Positions 5,302 to 5,425 of a stretch of DNA of 5,425 nt are shown in pieces (the stretch's first letter is position 1; every line of letters begins with the position of its first letter). The DNA is from Pseudomonadota bacterium (GTDB lineage Bacteria > Pseudomonadota > Alphaproteobacteria > Sphingomonadales > Sphingomonadaceae). The stretch covers positions 1 to 5,425 of the forward strand of contig JAEZZI010000016.1 of assembly GCA_023418595.1 (NCBI GenBank), in the 5' to 3' direction. The notes beneath the pieces are model-generated. The model ran no database searches, was not told the DNA's origin, and saw nothing but the letters and a program-made list of their open reading frames with translations. A program made the translations under genes and the position numbers.

Positions 5302-5425
5302 TAGGGTCAGGACTCGTTGATCACAGCCAGAAGATGACGGTGGCAGCGAGTGCGACGGCGGAGAAGAAGGCGGTCGGGCAGCGGTCGTAGCGGGTGGCGA
5401 TCCGTCGCCAATCCTTGAGGCGGCC
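5302..5425 (-). mobile_element. 3' end of an IS5-family insertion sequence (cut by window edge)
   Basis: The transposase C-terminus is followed after 15-20 bp by what should be the element's end, within GGGTCAGGACTCGTTGATCA (about 5304-5323). The adjoining TTA or TA (5301-5303) would suit the short TA-containing targets of several IS5 subgroups. The exact boundary is uncertain because the partner end is outside the window. The element sits about 120 bp upstream of the kfrA-like start. Confidence 0.7.
5321..5425 (-). CDS. IS5-family transposase, C-terminal 34 residues
   Basis: The frame enters from the window edge and stops at TGA (5323-5321). It encodes GRLKDWRRIATRYDRCPTAF and ends ALAATVIFWL. 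The LKDWRRIATRYDR segment is the conserved C-terminal signature just after the catalytic Glu of IS5-family (IS4-superfamily) DDE transposases; that Glu lies beyond the window. The C-terminus looks intact, so this end of the element has not been eroded. Activity cannot be judged from the fragment. Confidence 0.9.
   Translation of the reverse strand, partial: GRLKDWRRIATRYDRCPTAFFSAVALAATVIFWL

Noticed and set aside
1..5425. Composite transposon bounded by matching IS copies
   Set aside because: The two ends belong to different IS families (IS3 and IS5), so they could not act as a matched pair.

Overview
The window is high-GC plasmid or integrative-element backbone, most likely from an alphaproteobacterium. 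A sphingomonad is plausible from the GC-rich codon use, the relaxase style and the two IS types, but the sequence does not prove it. Both edges are cut-off insertion sequences: the start of an IS3-family element (1 to about 122) and the end of an IS5-family element (about 5302 to 5425). Between them lies one mobilization and maintenance module.

The plus strand (153-3937) carries a two-gene transfer operon. A 164-aa MobC-like accessory protein overlaps by 4 bases a 1,097-aa relaxase that starts at GTG. The relaxase N-terminus has a DYIxRxGxYAR segment like that of RSF1010 MobA (MOBQ) and an H-x4-H-x-H metal motif. The rest, roughly 900 residues, is mostly helical and Arg/Ala-rich, with no primase or helicase motif that I can see.

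The minus strand carries two genes convergent with the relaxase. At 3959-4282 is an unrecognised 107-aa hydrophilic helical protein with a 19-residue tandem repeat. At 4510-5184 is a KfrA-like protein with an N-terminal DNA-binding domain, a coiled coil and a disordered acidic tail. It is preceded by a GTAC-rich array with 20-bp periodicity (5190-5241), probably its own operator, and followed by a hairpin plus T-run terminator (4465-4499).

The 227-bp gap 4283-4509 is rich in inverted repeats (4315-4342, 4364-4381, 4425-4440, 4469-4499). It is the best place in the window for an origin of transfer or for transcription control. The space normally upstream of mobC has been reduced to 30 bp by the IS3-family insertion.

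MobC and the relaxase would form the relaxosome that nicks oriT. The KfrA-like protein probably acts in plasmid maintenance or regulation. No type IV secretion, replication or partition genes are visible, so only part of the element is seen. I found no convincing wholly new system. The least explained parts are the relaxase C-terminus, the repeat protein and the structured intergenic region.
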